Assembly: GCA_028583405.1 (NCBI GenBank) | Contig: JAPTMU010000157.1 | Coordinates: forward strand, 61,001 to 125,000 | DNA: 64,000 bases | Direction of reading: 5' to 3' | Origin: Pogonophryne albipinna | Lineage: Eukaryota; Chordata; Actinopteri; Perciformes; Artedidraconidae | Part shown: positions 24,267-35,917 of the stretch, piece by piece | How positions within the stretch are numbered: the first letter of the stretch is position 1 | Layout of the letters: every line of letters starts with the position of its first letter | The notes under the pieces: model-generated | Told to the model about the DNA's origin: nothing | Database searches by the model: none | Seen by the model: the letters and a program-made list of their open reading frames with translations, nothing else | Position numbers and translations under genes: made by a program

Positions 24267-25425
24267 CAGGGGTGTCAAACTCAAATACACAGTGGGCCAA
24301 AATAAAAAAATCGTTACTAGTCGAGGGCCGGACAAACTTATTGAAAATAACTTATTGCACATATTAAACCTGGAACTAACAAAGCTTAAATGATTGCCTA
24401 TAAAACAACATTAAACATTAAATAATCAGTTGCATTCATTTCAGTTCTGAATGAGAGATGAACCTCTTACATGTGAACGTTTTGTGGAAGAACCGTAACA
24501 GATATCTGTGAAATTTCAAAACGTGAAACATGTCAAGGAAGTTGAGTATCTGAAGTGTAATTTTTGTGTACTTTGGGGTTAATAATGTGGCCTTTTTGGC
24601 AGTTTAACTAAAGGTGTGCGGCTGCTGCCGTGAGGAAATATCAGCCTGAAATTACAATGGGCTTTATGGAGGAATGTTGAACGTTTTTGTCACTTCATGC
24701 CCTCAAGAGGCATTTTGTTTAATTATTTTTGCTTAATTATTTGTCATTTTTCAAGCTATGAGATGTTTTCCTACGTTTGTCATGATAAATTATGTCTCAG
24801 GAATGTAGGGTTTGGGAATTATGGCAGTTTAAAAAAATAAATATGAAGGCAAATTTCAAGTTGTTCTACCCTCTTGCTGTGACATCACACACTCTAGTTA
24901 ATGTTAAAATCTGAAGAAAACCTCTAAAACAAGGTCTGAACAATGTTTAATATCTCTAAAAGTAAGAATCAGATTTAAAAGTTGATTTACACTAATAATG
25001 TCAGAAAGATGTGTAACATTTTAAAGTTGGAATGAGGTTTCTGTGTGAAAGTATGAATGAACAGTTAGCAGTTGAAGTTTGAAGATTTGTTGAAGTCTGA
25101 AGATTTCCTCCATTGACTTCAATGTTAAAAATGGGATGTATTATGGAATGTATCTCTGGAATTATGAAAGTTATGAATGAGAAAAGTAATAGCCATCGAT
25201 TCCCGACCGAGCTGAACGTTTTGATGTTTGAACGGAGTTTCTGGGATGTTCAATGCGGGAGGAGAAGTGCGGCAAAATACCGGCGGAATAATAATAATCT
25301 TTTCGTGCGTAGAATAACAGATAGTGGGAATGCTGTTAACAGCATTCCAACTAAATTATCCTGCGGGCCGAAATTAAATCCACCAAGGGCCTGATTTGGC
25401 CCCCGGGCCTTGAGTTTGACACGTG
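24267..25425. mobile_element. hAT-type element H
   Basis: Starts CAGGGGTGTCAAACTCAA and ends TTGAGTTTGACACGTG, flanked by an exact 8-bp TSD TCCTAGAT (24259-24266, 25426-25433). No transposase. Most of the interior (about 24443-25355) is a fragment of family I. Confidence 0.85.
24443..25355. repeat. family I fragment inside hAT H
   Basis: Matches the outer parts of the element at 41194-45452 in reverse, from TTCTGAATGAGAGATGAACC to the end palindrome GGAATGCTGTTAACAGCATT (25327). It lacks the G insertion present in the other copy and so supplies its empty site (near 24660). Confidence 0.65.
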
Positions 25426-25674
25426 TCCTAGATGAAGGAAGGACCAGATCCATTCACTGCATGGTAGGCCAGTACCAGTGTCTTGAAGCGGATTTGGGCA
25501 GCCACCAGCAGAACTGGGAAAACTCAGAGAGGTGGAAGACCAGTCCGGCCGCTGCATTCTGGATGGACCAGCCAGGAGGGAGTTGAGGTAGACAAGGTGT
25601 GAGATAAGAGCCTGGACCAGGACCTGCGTGGCCTTCTGAGTCAGTACTGGACATATCCTCCTGATGTCGTAGAG

Positions 25675-26900
25675 CAGGGTTCCCCAATTATCTTTACCAA
25701 ATGGCCAAATGTTGGAAGCATTCAAGAGCCAAAATGTCTAGTTTTTTTTCTTTCTGATGGGGCATAACAATAAACCGAACAAAACATCTTAAACAACAAA
25801 GTGAACTCTGAGAGTTTCAGTTAGTTACTTTTATAATGTCATTCCAAAATATAACGCATTATCAGTGTAAATGTTAAACATGTTTACCAATTAATATCAG
25901 GCTGTAAACAACAAATAGTATTGTTTTTTTGCTTTTATATTTCTTTTGTTTTTAATATATATTTTTTAAAATATTGTATTAAATTTGACCAGTTAGTCAC
26001 AAAGTTAACCAGTCTTGTTACAGTATCCGTCGTCTCTAATTGTTCCACACAGTCTCGCTCACAACGTTGATTTGTGAATAATGCAGTGAAATGTCAGGAG
26101 TGCTAGGTCAAAGGCGGAAAGCCTTGCTTACTTGGCTGTCCAACCATAGAGGGAGCCCTGTCGGTTACAACTGAGACGATTTTACTCACATTCAAGCCAT
26201 TCTTTTCGTGTGTCTGCTCGCTAAAGACTATTTCCCGGTCGTGCGCCCAGGCAGAGGAAGCAAACACAGCAGCTCTTCCTGGAATATCTTCGCATCAAAA
26301 AAACGTACGAACACGTGAGTAGACTGGAAAAACACTCTACTCTTCTTGTTGCCGTTTAAGCCGACAGCGGCACATAGCTCTACAACTTTTTTTTGTTGTT
26401 TTTTCATCATGATTTAAAGCTTCATCAGCCATGTCAATTGCAAACCGTTTAATTAGCTCGGCATCAGCAAACGGATTCTTAGCTCTAGCAGTCGTCCAAG
26501 ATACGTGCAATGAGGCAGCTGCTGCGCTCTCTTGTGCCAATGTTGTTTTAAACATAGTTGAAACAGAGTGCTTGTATAATATTTTTTGTTTGTGCTGGTC
26601 GGACTTCTCTGGATAGTTGGCTTTATAACTGGCCGCATGGATAGAATTGAAGTGCCACTTCAGGTTGACTGATTTGATTACAGCTACACACAAATTAAGA
26701 TGGTTAAGTTGCCGTGGTCCGGTAAAGAAAACAATACTTCTCAAACAATTCACTTTTGAACTGATGGTTCTCCTGGTCTACCTTCCTCTTCATGGTATAT
26801 TCCAGTTTGGTTTCAAATTATTGTAAGAAATTAAAATCAATATTTAATGACGTAATTTAGTTTAAACATACAGTAAGCTTAAAACTGTTTTATTCTGAAA
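25675..26900 (-). mobile_element. hAT-type element S (right end not found)
   Basis: Starts CAGGGTTCCCCAATTATC, a hAT-like terminus, inside the L2 fragment. It holds a minus-strand transposase N-terminus at 26337-26795. No complementary right end or TSD could be located, so the right boundary is only an estimate. Confidence 0.55.
26337..26795 (-). pseudogene. hAT S transposase N-terminal part (broken)
   Basis: From ATG 26795 the frame reads KRKVDQENHQF then LFEKYCFL, the usual start of the GTF2IRD2/SCAND3/ZBED5-like hAT transposases. A frameshift near 26720 moves to the frame reading CVAVIKSVNLKWHFNSIHA (Cys/His finger end), then ESAAAASLHVSWTTARAKN and PFADAELIKRFAIDMADEAL, the conserved block after the finger. 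It stops at 26337. The catalytic core and hATC domain are missing. The family would bind and move CAG-type hAT ends; this copy is inactive. Confidence 0.65.
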
Positions 26901-27842
26901 ACATTTCCGGTTACCATTGGCTTGTGGCTAACGTTGTTGCTAAATGAATGTACAGTTTATTTTGAAAAGCTTTATTGAAAGGCGTCTCTGTTGTCAACAG
27001 TGACGTCACTTCTGGTTTTACGTTAACAACTATTCCAGCCGTTAAAATGCATTAAATAAAAAGTCATGAATGAGTGCATGAGGAGAAAAGGCGTGTGGAG
27101 TTATACAATGAACACACAACGTCTAAATCCTCTGATTTACGCAATATCGGACAGAGAAGAATGTGGATGGAGGACCTCCATCGTCATAGCCGAGAGGAGG
27201 AGCCAGTGTTCAGATATATCCAAGGATATCCTGGCTTGTTCGTCCTCTCGTCTTCCCCCCACTGCCGACACACAGCTGTGTGCCTGAATCGCTCTGTTTG
27301 TTTCAAAACCACCTTAATTAAAGTACCCATTTGAACCTTTTCCGAGACTACATTGTCTCTTATTTAACTTCCTCCTGGACGCGAGAACAACGAGCACAAA
27401 TCAACATTATCCACGGTCCGTGACATAGTGGTCAATCGCTGGGCTGGGATGACAGGCGGCTTGCTGGCGAGCTATTTTTTATGTGTGTTTGCTGCTAGTC
27501 CAGTAGGCAGCTGAGCTGGAGACGAGTACGTGAAGCATGCGAAGCACGTCTTGCATGTGCACGCGATAAGGACAGGGGTCAGGTATACGGGTGTCGGCTG
27601 AGGTCAACATAAAGCCAAACTGCTGACATTTAATTCATATGATATAATAAGTGAATTTCTTGCAGTGTGAGTCAGGGAAACAGCAGAGGTGCAGAAGTTG
27701 ATAGAAAGGTGCACAATGGAACAATCTTTCCCTGAAAGGAAGAGTAGTTTAGTCTTGTTTAGGTTGAGCCTCAAGTGGTGTGCAGACCACAGCAGATCTC
27801 CTGAGAGATATCAGCCAGACAAGTAGAGATGTCTGCAACCAC
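26901..27842. other. no gene; possible LTR-like end near 27.4 kb
   Basis: No exon was supported. Around 27310-27425 the order ATTAAAG, TTGTCTCTTATTTAACTTCC, and CCACGGTCCGTGACA followed by TAGTGGTC resembles the 3' end of an LTR and the start of an internal region. No partner LTR, gag or pol is present. Confidence 0.25.
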
Positions 27843-28238
27843 CAGAGGTGGGAGTAAGTCCTACATGTGCAAGTCATGAGCAAGTCTCAAGTCTTGACCT
27901 ACAAGTATCAAGCAAGTCCCAAGTCACTGTGGTGAGAGTCAATCAAGTCAAGTCATAGGAAATTCTGATGAATAAGCCCAGTTTCCGCATTTCCGCATCA
28001 GTTAAAAGACAGTGGTTATGAAAATGGATGTAACCCACACTATGATCTTCATTACATACACAGTTAATCATTGAAATCTAATTTAGACCAATGACAATCA
28101 TATTAGATTCATATTAACCCTAGAACTGCAGACAATATAGCTAGGACTCAAAAAGTCTGTTCAAAAAGGCAGAATTCCAGGTAAGAAAATCATATATGGC
28201 ATTTGCAATTACACATATTTAATTTAAATGTCTGTTAA

Positions 28239-28718
28239 AGGTGGGGTAGGTAAGTTTCAGAAACCGGCTCGAGTGCACTAAAATTTGAAAGTACACAGCG
28301 GAAAAGAATCCGCCCCTTCCTTCAGACTTCCTTACAGAGCACCTCCTCCAACACACATGAACGCGCACATGACGTCAGCAGACTGGTGAAAGTGGCCGCC
28401 TGTTGCTGGCGAGTCATTGAAGTACTGCTGCAATGCACGCCCAATGACGGCACGCCCAATGAGGGCACGAGATACATTTGTGCGTGCACAAGATGGAAGG
28501 CTGACAGACAGGACGGCAATCCAATCCATTTAGCCGGCCCGGCTAAACGGATTGGTTGTACTTTTTACAGTACTACGGCTTCCACAGATGACATTTTTTT
28601 ATGGATTTTTTGTCAAAGCACTTAAGATATTCATTGCTATCGGGATGTTAAGAGCATTCCATGGAATATAACAAAAAGTGTATCTCGAGCCGGTTTCTCA
28701 AACTTACCTACCCCACCT
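28239..28718. mobile_element. TTAA-type MITE, family C, copy 2
   Basis: Flanked by TTAA (28235-28238, 28719-28722), ends AGGTGGGGTAGGTAAGTTT and AACTTACCTACCCCACCT; inverse orientation to copy 1. It has the same internal TTTAGCC/GGCTAAA palindrome near 28530-28553. Confidence 0.85.
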
Positions 28719-28720
28719 TT

Positions 28721-29133
28721 AACACTAGAACCGCCAACAGCGTCAGCACCTACATAGATATCATTTTCAAATCACTTCATTTGTTCCTCTTCATCATTTC
28801 CTTATAAACTAAGTAGGATGATTTCAAACTCACTTAATTGGGTTAATTTAGAAATTCCTTCAGTTTATCATCATAGCAGATCAAAAAGTTCAGATTCATT
28901 TTACAATAAATCAAGGAATGATGCACTTCTACAAACAAAAACAACATAATTAAAACATTTAAACAAACTACTAAAAGTAGATGAACTACATTATTCAAAA
29001 GTTTACAGTAACTTCTGATAATAACCCAGGGGAAATAAACGAGGCATCTCTCTCCCTCTCTCTCTCTCTCCCCCTCCTGACAGCCCGTCAGTATCAGGGT
29101 TAGTCAAAATGAATCCCTTGGCGGTTCTAGTGT
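28721..29133. mobile_element. short inverted-repeat element U
   Basis: AACACTAGAACCGCCAA at the left and TTGGCGGTTCTAGTGTT at the right form a 17-bp perfect terminal inverted repeat. Its left end overlaps the right TTAA of MITE C. A weaker direct relative of the left end (TTAACCCTAGAACTG) lies at 28116. A CT-rich tract occurs near 29045-29080. Non-coding; superfamily unknown. Confidence 0.55.
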
Positions 29134-29211
29134 TCATTTACCGTTTTGTCTTCTCTTTGCTTAATCGATTTGAAACCAAGTCTAACGTAGCTTAAACTTA
29201 ATGTTAGCTTT

Positions 29212-29412
29212 CTAGCTAACACACCTTTCTCTGTGGGGTTTGTTGTAGTGACGAATGAAGTTGGATGTTGTGGTGGTCGTGTCACTGATCTTTATGCTGC
29301 AGACCCTGCATACCGCTGTTCTCTTCTTATTACCGTCATCGACAAAATAATTCTTGAATCCAAAATTCACTATTTGTGGAGTAACGCTAGCCGCTGCCAT
29401 GTTAACTGACAC
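29212..29412 (-). pseudogene. hAT T transposase first exon, BED finger
   Basis: 66 codons from ATG 29412: IVNFGFKNYFV, then TAVCRVCSIKISD (Cys-x2-Cys) and TTTTTSNFIRHYNKPHRE (His pair), a complete-looking BED finger in one frame. It ends at a stop just after RERCVS. No catalytic or hATC part was found in T, so the element is non-autonomous. It may be an intact small DNA-binding ORF, but there is no sign of expression. Confidence 0.6.
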
Positions 29413-29916
29413 TCCTGCCTTCTAGTGGGTTGCCAGGTTTGCGCGCACGGCGCTATAATCACGTTTTTCGAAAAAAGTAAACGTAATATCTCACTACAAA
29501 AACAAACGCAAATATTTAATTTTAAACAGTAAAGTCCTTTCAAGTCATCTATCTCAAGTTTAAGTCAAGTCTCAAGTCATGAATAACAAGTCAAAGTCAA
29601 GTCAAGTCTTTTATCAATGTTAGTCAAGCAAGTCTCAAGTCAACAAATATGCGACTCGAGTCTGACTCGAGTCAAGTCATGTGACTTGAGTCCCCACCTC
29701 TGGCAACCACCTGGGGTTCAGACCGGGGAAAAGACAGAGACAAAAGACAAAAGACGAAAAACTTTTAGTATCTGTATTTTATACTTAAATGAAGGTCAAG
29801 TTTTTAAATGGGCTGGTCCCAGCAAGGGAATGATTGGAAGGTTAAGCAAAGGTTAAATAACTTATCACTCAAACAACTAAAAAATACCAGTAATCAAAAA
29901 TAAGTCCTTAAACTAA

Positions 29917-30690
29917 AGGGCCCATGTCATGCTGTTCTGGTTATTACCCGTCCCCTTGTGTGCTATGAAGGTTTTTATGCATGTAAACGGTCTGCAGAGT
30001 CACAAACCCTCAAAGTACACCCTGTAGCGAGTAAAACTCTAACACAGAGAAGACCTGTCTGTGCTGCCCCAGAACGCCTCGTTGGACATTTCTCTTCATC
30101 CATTTTCCAAAATGGACCAATCCACGGAGCTCTTCACACACCAGGATCCCTTGGCGTCACTATCAAACGCAGTGGGGGAACCTTTAGCGTAAATGTTCAA
30201 CTAACAGGGAGTCCCATTGACTTGCATAGAGCTCCCTGGTTGGTAATAGTCAAGTTGGGATTGCGGAGAAATGCTCTCCGCAGACCCATTCTCACAGCGT
30301 TTATAAACCTTTTTCTCACTCAATATCAAGCCACACTTATTGTTTTTACTTCGGCTGTGAGTGTTTGTGTGTGCTCGGGATGAGTTTCGTGCTGTCTCGC
30401 TGTATGGCTGTATTGCTGTATTGCTGTAAACCACACCATGCAGTAAGCCAGCTCACTGAGCAGCGAGCCTCGCAATGTCCCGACCAATCAGAGCACACTG
30501 AGCTCACAGGGAGGGGGGGGGGGGCAGGAGCTCCAACAAGCCGTGTAGGACAGAGAGTGAATACACATACTATACAGAGATGCTGTATGAGAAACCAATG
30601 TGAGTTTGGAACATTGAACAATGTAAATCTATTCTAGTAGACCTCAACAATGGAATTATGATCAGTAGAAATGGCCATGACATGGGACCT
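29917..30690. mobile_element. TTAA-type MITE, family A, copy 2
   Basis: Same ends as copy 1 (AGGGCCCATGTCATG; CATGACATGGGACCT). Right TTAA at 30691-30694; the left flank reads CTAA, probably a mutated TTAA. It has no CA/TG arrays. A G run occurs near 30514-30524. Confidence 0.75.
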
Positions 30691-30711
30691 TTAAACTAAC
30701 ACAATCTTTAA

Positions 30712-31390
30712 AGATCTCCTATCATGGTATTTTTAGGCATATATTATGGGTCTCAGATATATAAAAATATAAAGAACATGTCTATGATGTGTTTTGCTCA
30801 AAATACCAAAAAGATCATACATTTTAGACATCCCTCTATTTCAGCCCTGTTAGAGAACTGCTGATTCTGGGTCCTTAGCTTGAAAAACAAAAAAAGAGGA
30901 GGGGGAGCTAATGCCTGCTCAGAATTCTACGAGATACAGCTAAATGCTGTCGTGATTAAACGCCATATCATGTTCCAAACCACATCAAGGATTATTTCTG
31001 AAACAGTATGGAGCTCAAATGCTTTTTTTCTTGCGGGTTTACCACAAGGTGAGTTGCTTTTTTACACATACTCTCTCCAGTACAGCGTTAGCTCTGAGTG
31101 TTAGCAATGCTTGCTAATGTAAACAAAGACCACATTATGTCCAAAACATATCGTGCATTGTTTCTGATAGCAAACGTTTCCGATAGGGGGTGTAAAGCTA
31201 GCCCACATTTACGATATTACGTCATATCGGTAGCAAATCTGGATCAGCTCCGTTGTACCGGCGTTTTTAGAGATTTGGGTACAGAGGAAAAGAGAGAGGA
31301 TTTTGTTTAAAGACACTTTGTGAGTTCCCTGACACACCGGGGACACATATTTATGTATAAAGGACATTATAAAGTGTATTTTGCATGACC
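30712..31390. mobile_element. TTAA-type MITE, family M, copy 2
   Basis: Left TTAA 30708-30711 followed by AGATCTCCTATCATGG. Shares CATTAGCAAGC/GCTTGCTAATG and ACACACCGGGGACA blocks with copy 1, in reverse. The right terminus has decayed to TTGCATGACC. It lies 13 bp from MITE A copy 2. Confidence 0.65.
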
Positions 31391-31470
31391 ATAATAATTT
31401 ATTTTGAAATGTATATTTTTTGTTTGAAGTAGGGTAAAACAGAAATGTGTAAGTAGAATATACAGTGGAG

Positions 31471-31690
31471 GAAATAAGTATTTGATCCCTTGCCAATTTT
31501 TTAATTGTAATGGTAGGTTTATTTTAACTGAGAGTAAGAACATCAAAAAGAAAATCCAGAAATTGACATTATACAAAAGATAAAAATAGATTTTTATTTA
31601 ACTGTGGGAAATAAGAATTCTGGCTCCCACATACCACTAATTCGGCTGACTTTTATATTTGATCCAATTGGTATATAGGTTATATTTACA
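31471..31690. mobile_element. Tc1/mariner-like end remnant
   Basis: TACAGTGGAGGAAATAAGTA then TTTGATCCCTTGCC resembles the terminal repeat of Tc1-like elements familiar from fish genomes; TATTTAACTGTGGGAAATAA follows as a second, damaged subterminal repeat. No transposase survives. Confidence 0.5.
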
Positions 31691-32308
31691 CCATAACGGT
31701 GCACAGCTGATAGAAAGGGATTTGTTTGTAGTTTTTAAAGATATTATTTACTACCTTTCCAACTCCTCATACAGTTGACTGTTACAGGTCTATACAGGTT
31801 CATGGTACAATGCATAAGCTTCACATCGAGAGACTGAAACTGTATTTTCCTTTACCGTTCTGTTTTCATTTCACAATAAAGTTAATAGTCATATTATGTT
31901 TGATATTATTATGTTTTATTAACTACACCACTGGTTTTTTAACCCGCACCGCCTAGTGGTTAAAGCACGTTATTGAATTTTGTTGTTGAATACGTTTTAT
32001 TTGATGAAAACATTTAAATATTAAGAGTAGCCTACATACAAAATTGAAAAGATCAAGAAGATACTGAAGTGATCTCTACAATAAAACAGTTTAGTGCAGG
32101 ACGTCCAAAGATATTAACAGGAGGATGTGCAAAACAGACAAACTAATAAGGCTTTATTTAAACATTAAAGATTACTTTAAGTTAAGGTCTTCTTTTGAAT
32201 AAGAAAAAAACGTTGGGGTTATCCACAGATAAATATGAAGTCTGACAAAGTACTTAACGTCCAATATATTGCATAGTTTATTTTGGCACTTGACAATCAC
32301 CTTCCCTG
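31691..32308. other. intergenic, no gene seen
   Basis: AT-rich sequence without recognisable features before the AATC array. Confidence 0.4.

Positions 32309-32383
<75 letters not shown>
32309..32383. repeat. (AATC)n microsatellite, about 18 units
   Basis: Tetranucleotide TCAATCAATCAA array directly followed by GTTTATTTATATAGCCC, a junction often seen in fish genomes. Confidence 0.9.
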
Positions 32384-32500
32384 GTTTATTTATATAGCCC
32401 AATATCACAAATGTTAAATGTTACATTTACAGTGGACTTCACAGTTTGTACAAAATATCAGTATGACAATACGACACCCTCTGTCCTTAGACAATTTGAC
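32384..32500. repeat. dispersed fish repeat after AATC array
   Basis: TTATTTATATAGCCCAATAT then CACAAATG and CAATACGACACCCTCTGTCC are recognisable as a dispersed teleost repeat that usually abuts an (AATC)n tract. It may be a retroelement 3' end; the class is not resolved. Confidence 0.5.
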
Positions 32501-33577
32501 TCAGGTGTAACTAAAGTCTGATTTAAGGGTTGTTTATATTTCACATCATTAATCAGAATCCGCAAAGTAACTAAAATAAATGTAGTGGAGTAAAAATACC
32601 AGGTTGACCTCTGAATTGTAGTGGAGTAGAACAAAGTAGTACATGCTGCTGGAACAAAAACATTTCCCAACTTGGGATCAATAAAGTATATCTTATCTTA
32701 TCTTAAGATGATCGATGGCTACTGCCATATTTGCAAAATGTGCCTCTGAACCTTGACAATTGCATGTTTCAGGCTTATCAATGAACAACAGGAGGGGTCA
32801 CAGACATAAGACCAGCTGTTAAATAAAGCGCTTCTGACCTTAGCTGTCATGTGGGTATATTAATTCACCCATTTATTAATTATATGTTTCAAATTTGATA
32901 ACAGCACTGTGTTTCGTATCCCCTAAACCTCCAGGGTGTACACAGTTTAATACTGGCAACTTCTTATTATGGGAAATACGAAAACGTGCCATGTAATGTT
33001 GCGAAACACACAATAGCCAGCATGTGTAGTTCGGGGGGGGGGGCAGGACCATGGATGTACGGGCTGGACCCGTTTAAATTCCAGTTTTGGAAAGTCTGTC
33101 GTGGTTCCATTCCATTTCAAAGAGCTGTTGACGCTCAGCGTAACCTTGTCGCACTGCCACTCCAACATCCAATCACAGAGCTTGATGACTAATCACGGGG
33201 TTTGTAAAGCAAGGCGGATGTTGTAGTCCCAAACGATAGCTGGGGATTCTGGGTAGTGTAGTGTCTTCAGAAACTGTAGTGTCTAAACTCCTAAAAAACT
33301 ATTTGTTTCTCTGAATCGAAGGTTAAAAACACAAAAGCATTGTACACAATTTAAACCAATCAATGTTGTGTAATTAACAAGGATAAACTGATGTTGTTTA
33401 GTGGATGAGTAATGCAGATATCACTGTGTAATCATTTGACAGTGAGGGGAATATATCCGGTTTTATTATGAAAACTTCGAGACCGGAAAAACTGTTTTCA
33501 CCCACGCTAACTTTACATGGAAGCTGCCGCATATACACGTTATCCTGGCGAGACCTCAAATCATCTTCGTAATATCT
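32501..33577. other. no gene; possible SINE/LINE tail at 32.67 kb
   Basis: At about 32671-32705, CTTGGGATCAATAAAGTA is followed by ATCTTATCTTATCTTA, a tail seen on some fish retroposons. The rest, including a G run near 33034, shows no exon. Confidence 0.35.
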
Positions 33578-33668
33578 ATCAAACTCAGTGACGTGCGGTG
33601 AGGTTCATGGCTGGTGAGGCACTGACTCTTTCAGTGTCAGATTTATAAATATTATATTTTGACCATAA

Positions 33669-34717
33669 AGGTGGGTTAGGTAATTTTGGAGAAACCAGCT
33701 CGAGTGCGCTAGAATTTGAAAATACACAGCCCCTCCTCCAACACACACGAACGCGCACATGACCAATAGAGAACCGCAGTGACGCGTCCTAAAACCCGGA
33801 AGTAAGTTAGTATTTTTACCACGTCTGGTTCCTTCGAATTTCTCCATAGGATTTTGGAAAATGGCTCCAGATAAGGTCTGTGTTTGACACAAATTGAAGA
33901 GACAGATCACGTTTTGTTCTACGACATTAAATACATCAGCAGTGACCCCGCTGGTGATTTTTGAAGAGTTTACGTGTCTGAAAAACGATGGTTGTTAACA
34001 AGTGGCTGAATAGGACTACAGCAGTTGTCCAGGCCGTTTTACGTCATTACACCGAACACGTAAACACTCCCGCTAAGTTTGTTTGCCCTGTTCTGCTTGA
34101 AAGCAAGTCCCTGCCTCCTGCAAACTGTTCAAACAAACACTTCAACTTGTACCATTTACAATCTGTATGTTTGAATATGGATCTTAAGTTGGCGTGACGT
34201 TGAAGCAGCGACCCTGCTGTAGTTCCTGTTTTGCATAACGTTAGTATTTTGCTTCTTCCGACTAGATTTATGCTTCGAAAATTATAAAAGTAGGATAGAC
34301 ATGTGGATATTATCCGGCTGAACAAAACGTGATCCGTCTCTTAAATGTGTGTCAACCACAGACCTTATTTCCAGCTATTTTCCCAAATCCTATGGAGAAA
34401 TTGCATTGCGTTTTTGACGAAGGAACCGGAAGGAGTTTACATCCGGGTTTTAGGACGCGTCACTGCGGTTCTCTATGAGGGCACGAGATAAGTTTGTGCA
34501 CAGATGGAAGGCTGACAGGCAGGTTATTTTAGCCGGGCCGGCTAAAATGATTGGTCGTGTTTTTTACAGTACTACGGCTTCCACAGATGAAATGTTTTTA
34601 TGGATTTTTTGTCAAAGCACTTAAGATATTCATTGCTATCGGGATGTTAAGAGCATTCCATGGAATATAACAAAAAGTGTATCTCGAGCCGGTTTCTCAA
34701 ACTTACCTACCCCACCT
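33669..34717. mobile_element. TTAA-type MITE, family C, copy 3, split by D
   Basis: Right TTAA at 34718-34721; the left flank reads ATAA (33665-33668). Ends AGGTGGGTTAGGTAATTT and AACTTACCTACCCCACCT. It is cut at 33767/34475 by element D; joining the flanks restores the CCAATGAGGGCAC order seen in copy 4. Confidence 0.8.
33768..34474. mobile_element. long-TIR element D, copy 1 (707 bp)
   Basis: AGAGAACCGCAGTGACGCG at the left, its reverse complement at the right, and further inverted matches (GGATCACGTTTTG-type, ATTTCTCCATAGGAT) out to about 160 bp. Comparison with uninterrupted C copy 4 indicates a 2-bp duplication, AT (33766-33767, 34475-34476). The middle, about 390 bp, holds a 69-codon frame of unknown meaning. 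A partial second copy is at 52574-52772. Confidence 0.7.
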
Positions 34718-34870
34718 TTAATCGAAATATTCTGTTATTTTCAAAAGCTTTTTTAGTCTGATGCTTCGATTCATTTTAAACAGACCGTTCAACAAAAAAA
34801 TACCCAAAATCTAAATATTGGATTGTTCTTTCTTAGTAAGATCCCATTTTCATTACAATTGGGGTCTTAC

Positions 34871-35091
34871 CTTGACTTGAAGATGAAGTCCATGCTATCC
34901 TTCTGGACAACAATCTCTATTACTTTTTTGTAAAAGTCCTCCTTATCTTCCTGTAGTTTCAAAAGTCTAGCTTGTTGTTTGCGTCTACCGTCTCTGCGTA
35001 GAATAACAGTAGCAATAAGAACCTGTGGGCTCACTTGCGCCCCCTGCAGTGCGGCAGAGGTTGTGGCTGCCTCCCCTGGTGCTTTTTTCAT
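34871..35091 (-). pseudogene. possible coding exon inside hAT W
   Basis: Minus-strand ATG 35091 opens a Lys/Glu-rich segment (RRKQQARLLKLQEDKEDF) that runs to FIFKS and then meets a strong splice donor, CAAG|GTAAGA, at 34871/34870. It begins Ala-rich (GEAATTSAALQGAQ). The exon shape with a good donor fits a transposon first or second exon, or a captured host exon. I do not recognise the protein, and no partner exon was found within W. Confidence 0.35.
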
Positions 35092-35917
35092 TGCCGTTGT
35101 ATGATGAGACCAGCGAGCCTAAATATCATACGTGAAATAAGTTATTTAGAGACTATGGATGGCGAGGATAAATGTAATAAAGGGATATACAAACATTACA
35201 TTGGTGACATACAGTGAGATGGTGCAGGCATGCGCTTAGGGCCCACTTTCCAGCCAGTTTCTGTAGGGTGACGCATTCTGAGGTGAGGCAGAGCTCATCT
35301 GTGCCTCACCTCACCCCACAGTAACTGGCTTGAGCGTGCTCACAAAATAAGTGCCCGCGCTAAATTAGTGCCCGCGCTCCAGCCAGTTACTGTGGGCTTA
35401 CGTGAGGCAGAGCTCGTCCCTGCCTCACTTCTCATCATTGCCGATTTTGACGATAAAAAGTACTTGGAATCATACAGAAATCATATCATTTACAACACAG
35501 ATCAGTGGAGACATTTTACTATTATTTCGTTTTTCTTTCGGTTTTTTTCCGTTACATTGGAGTATGACAGGTGAGGCTCTGCCTCCCCTGCCTCCCTTGA
35601 CTGCACGTCGCTGATCAATCTATAGATCCTACACATCCACTGGACGTGGATTCTAAGAGTACAATATACACTTCAAAAAGCATTTTAATGGCCAAACTAT
35701 TCTACAATTTAGGATTTTCCAGAGAGGGTTATTTGTGAATAAACGAATAAACGGGAGCATGTTGTTTCTTACACGACCACTAGAGGTGCTACACTTTAAA
35801 ACGTGGCTATGGGTCCTAATCTAAGCTGCTTAAACAATCAACCTATTTGGTAGTTTTTTGTAGGAGGACAGGCTGCTAAAAACAGGGGTACAACGGAGCT
35901 GATCCAGATTTGCCATT

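Larger units (their letters stand above)
24195..25674 (-). pseudogene. L2 LINE RT fragment split by hAT H
   Basis: Read on the minus strand, 25674 to 25434 matches the L2 RT C-terminal region: YDIRRICPVLTQKATQVL, VQALISHLVYLNSLLAG and a damaged LHWLP block. After hAT H it resumes at 24258 with CATGGTAAACCATACAC, equal in position to the DMVKPYTPARAL part of the intact copy. Several small indels are present. It fades near 24195. H inserted into an already present L2 copy. Confidence 0.65.
27843..29702. mobile_element. hAT-type element T, AAGTC-rich ends
   Basis: Starts CAGAGGTGGGAGTAAGTC and ends GACTTGAGTCCCCACCTCTG, flanked by an exact 8-bp TSD GCAACCAC (27835-27842, 29703-29710). About 150-200 bp at each end are packed with CAAGTC/GACTTG motifs, probably transposase-binding sites. 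The interior holds MITE C (copy 2), element U and a minus-strand BED-finger exon. Confidence 0.85.
33586..35613 (-). mobile_element. hAT-type element W with nested C and D
   Basis: Ends CAGTGACGTGCGGTGAGG (left) and CTGCACGTCGCTG (right), flanked by near-identical 8-bp duplications ATCAAACT (33578-33585) and ATCAATCT (35614-35621). GTGAGGCAGAGC/GCTCTGCCTCAC motifs recur near the right end. A possible transposon exon is at 34871-35091. MITE C copy 3 is inserted in the left part. Confidence 0.75.

Noticed and set aside
27040..27430. Complete LTR retrotransposon
   Set aside because: Only an LTR-like 3' end is visible; no second LTR, gag or pol was found.
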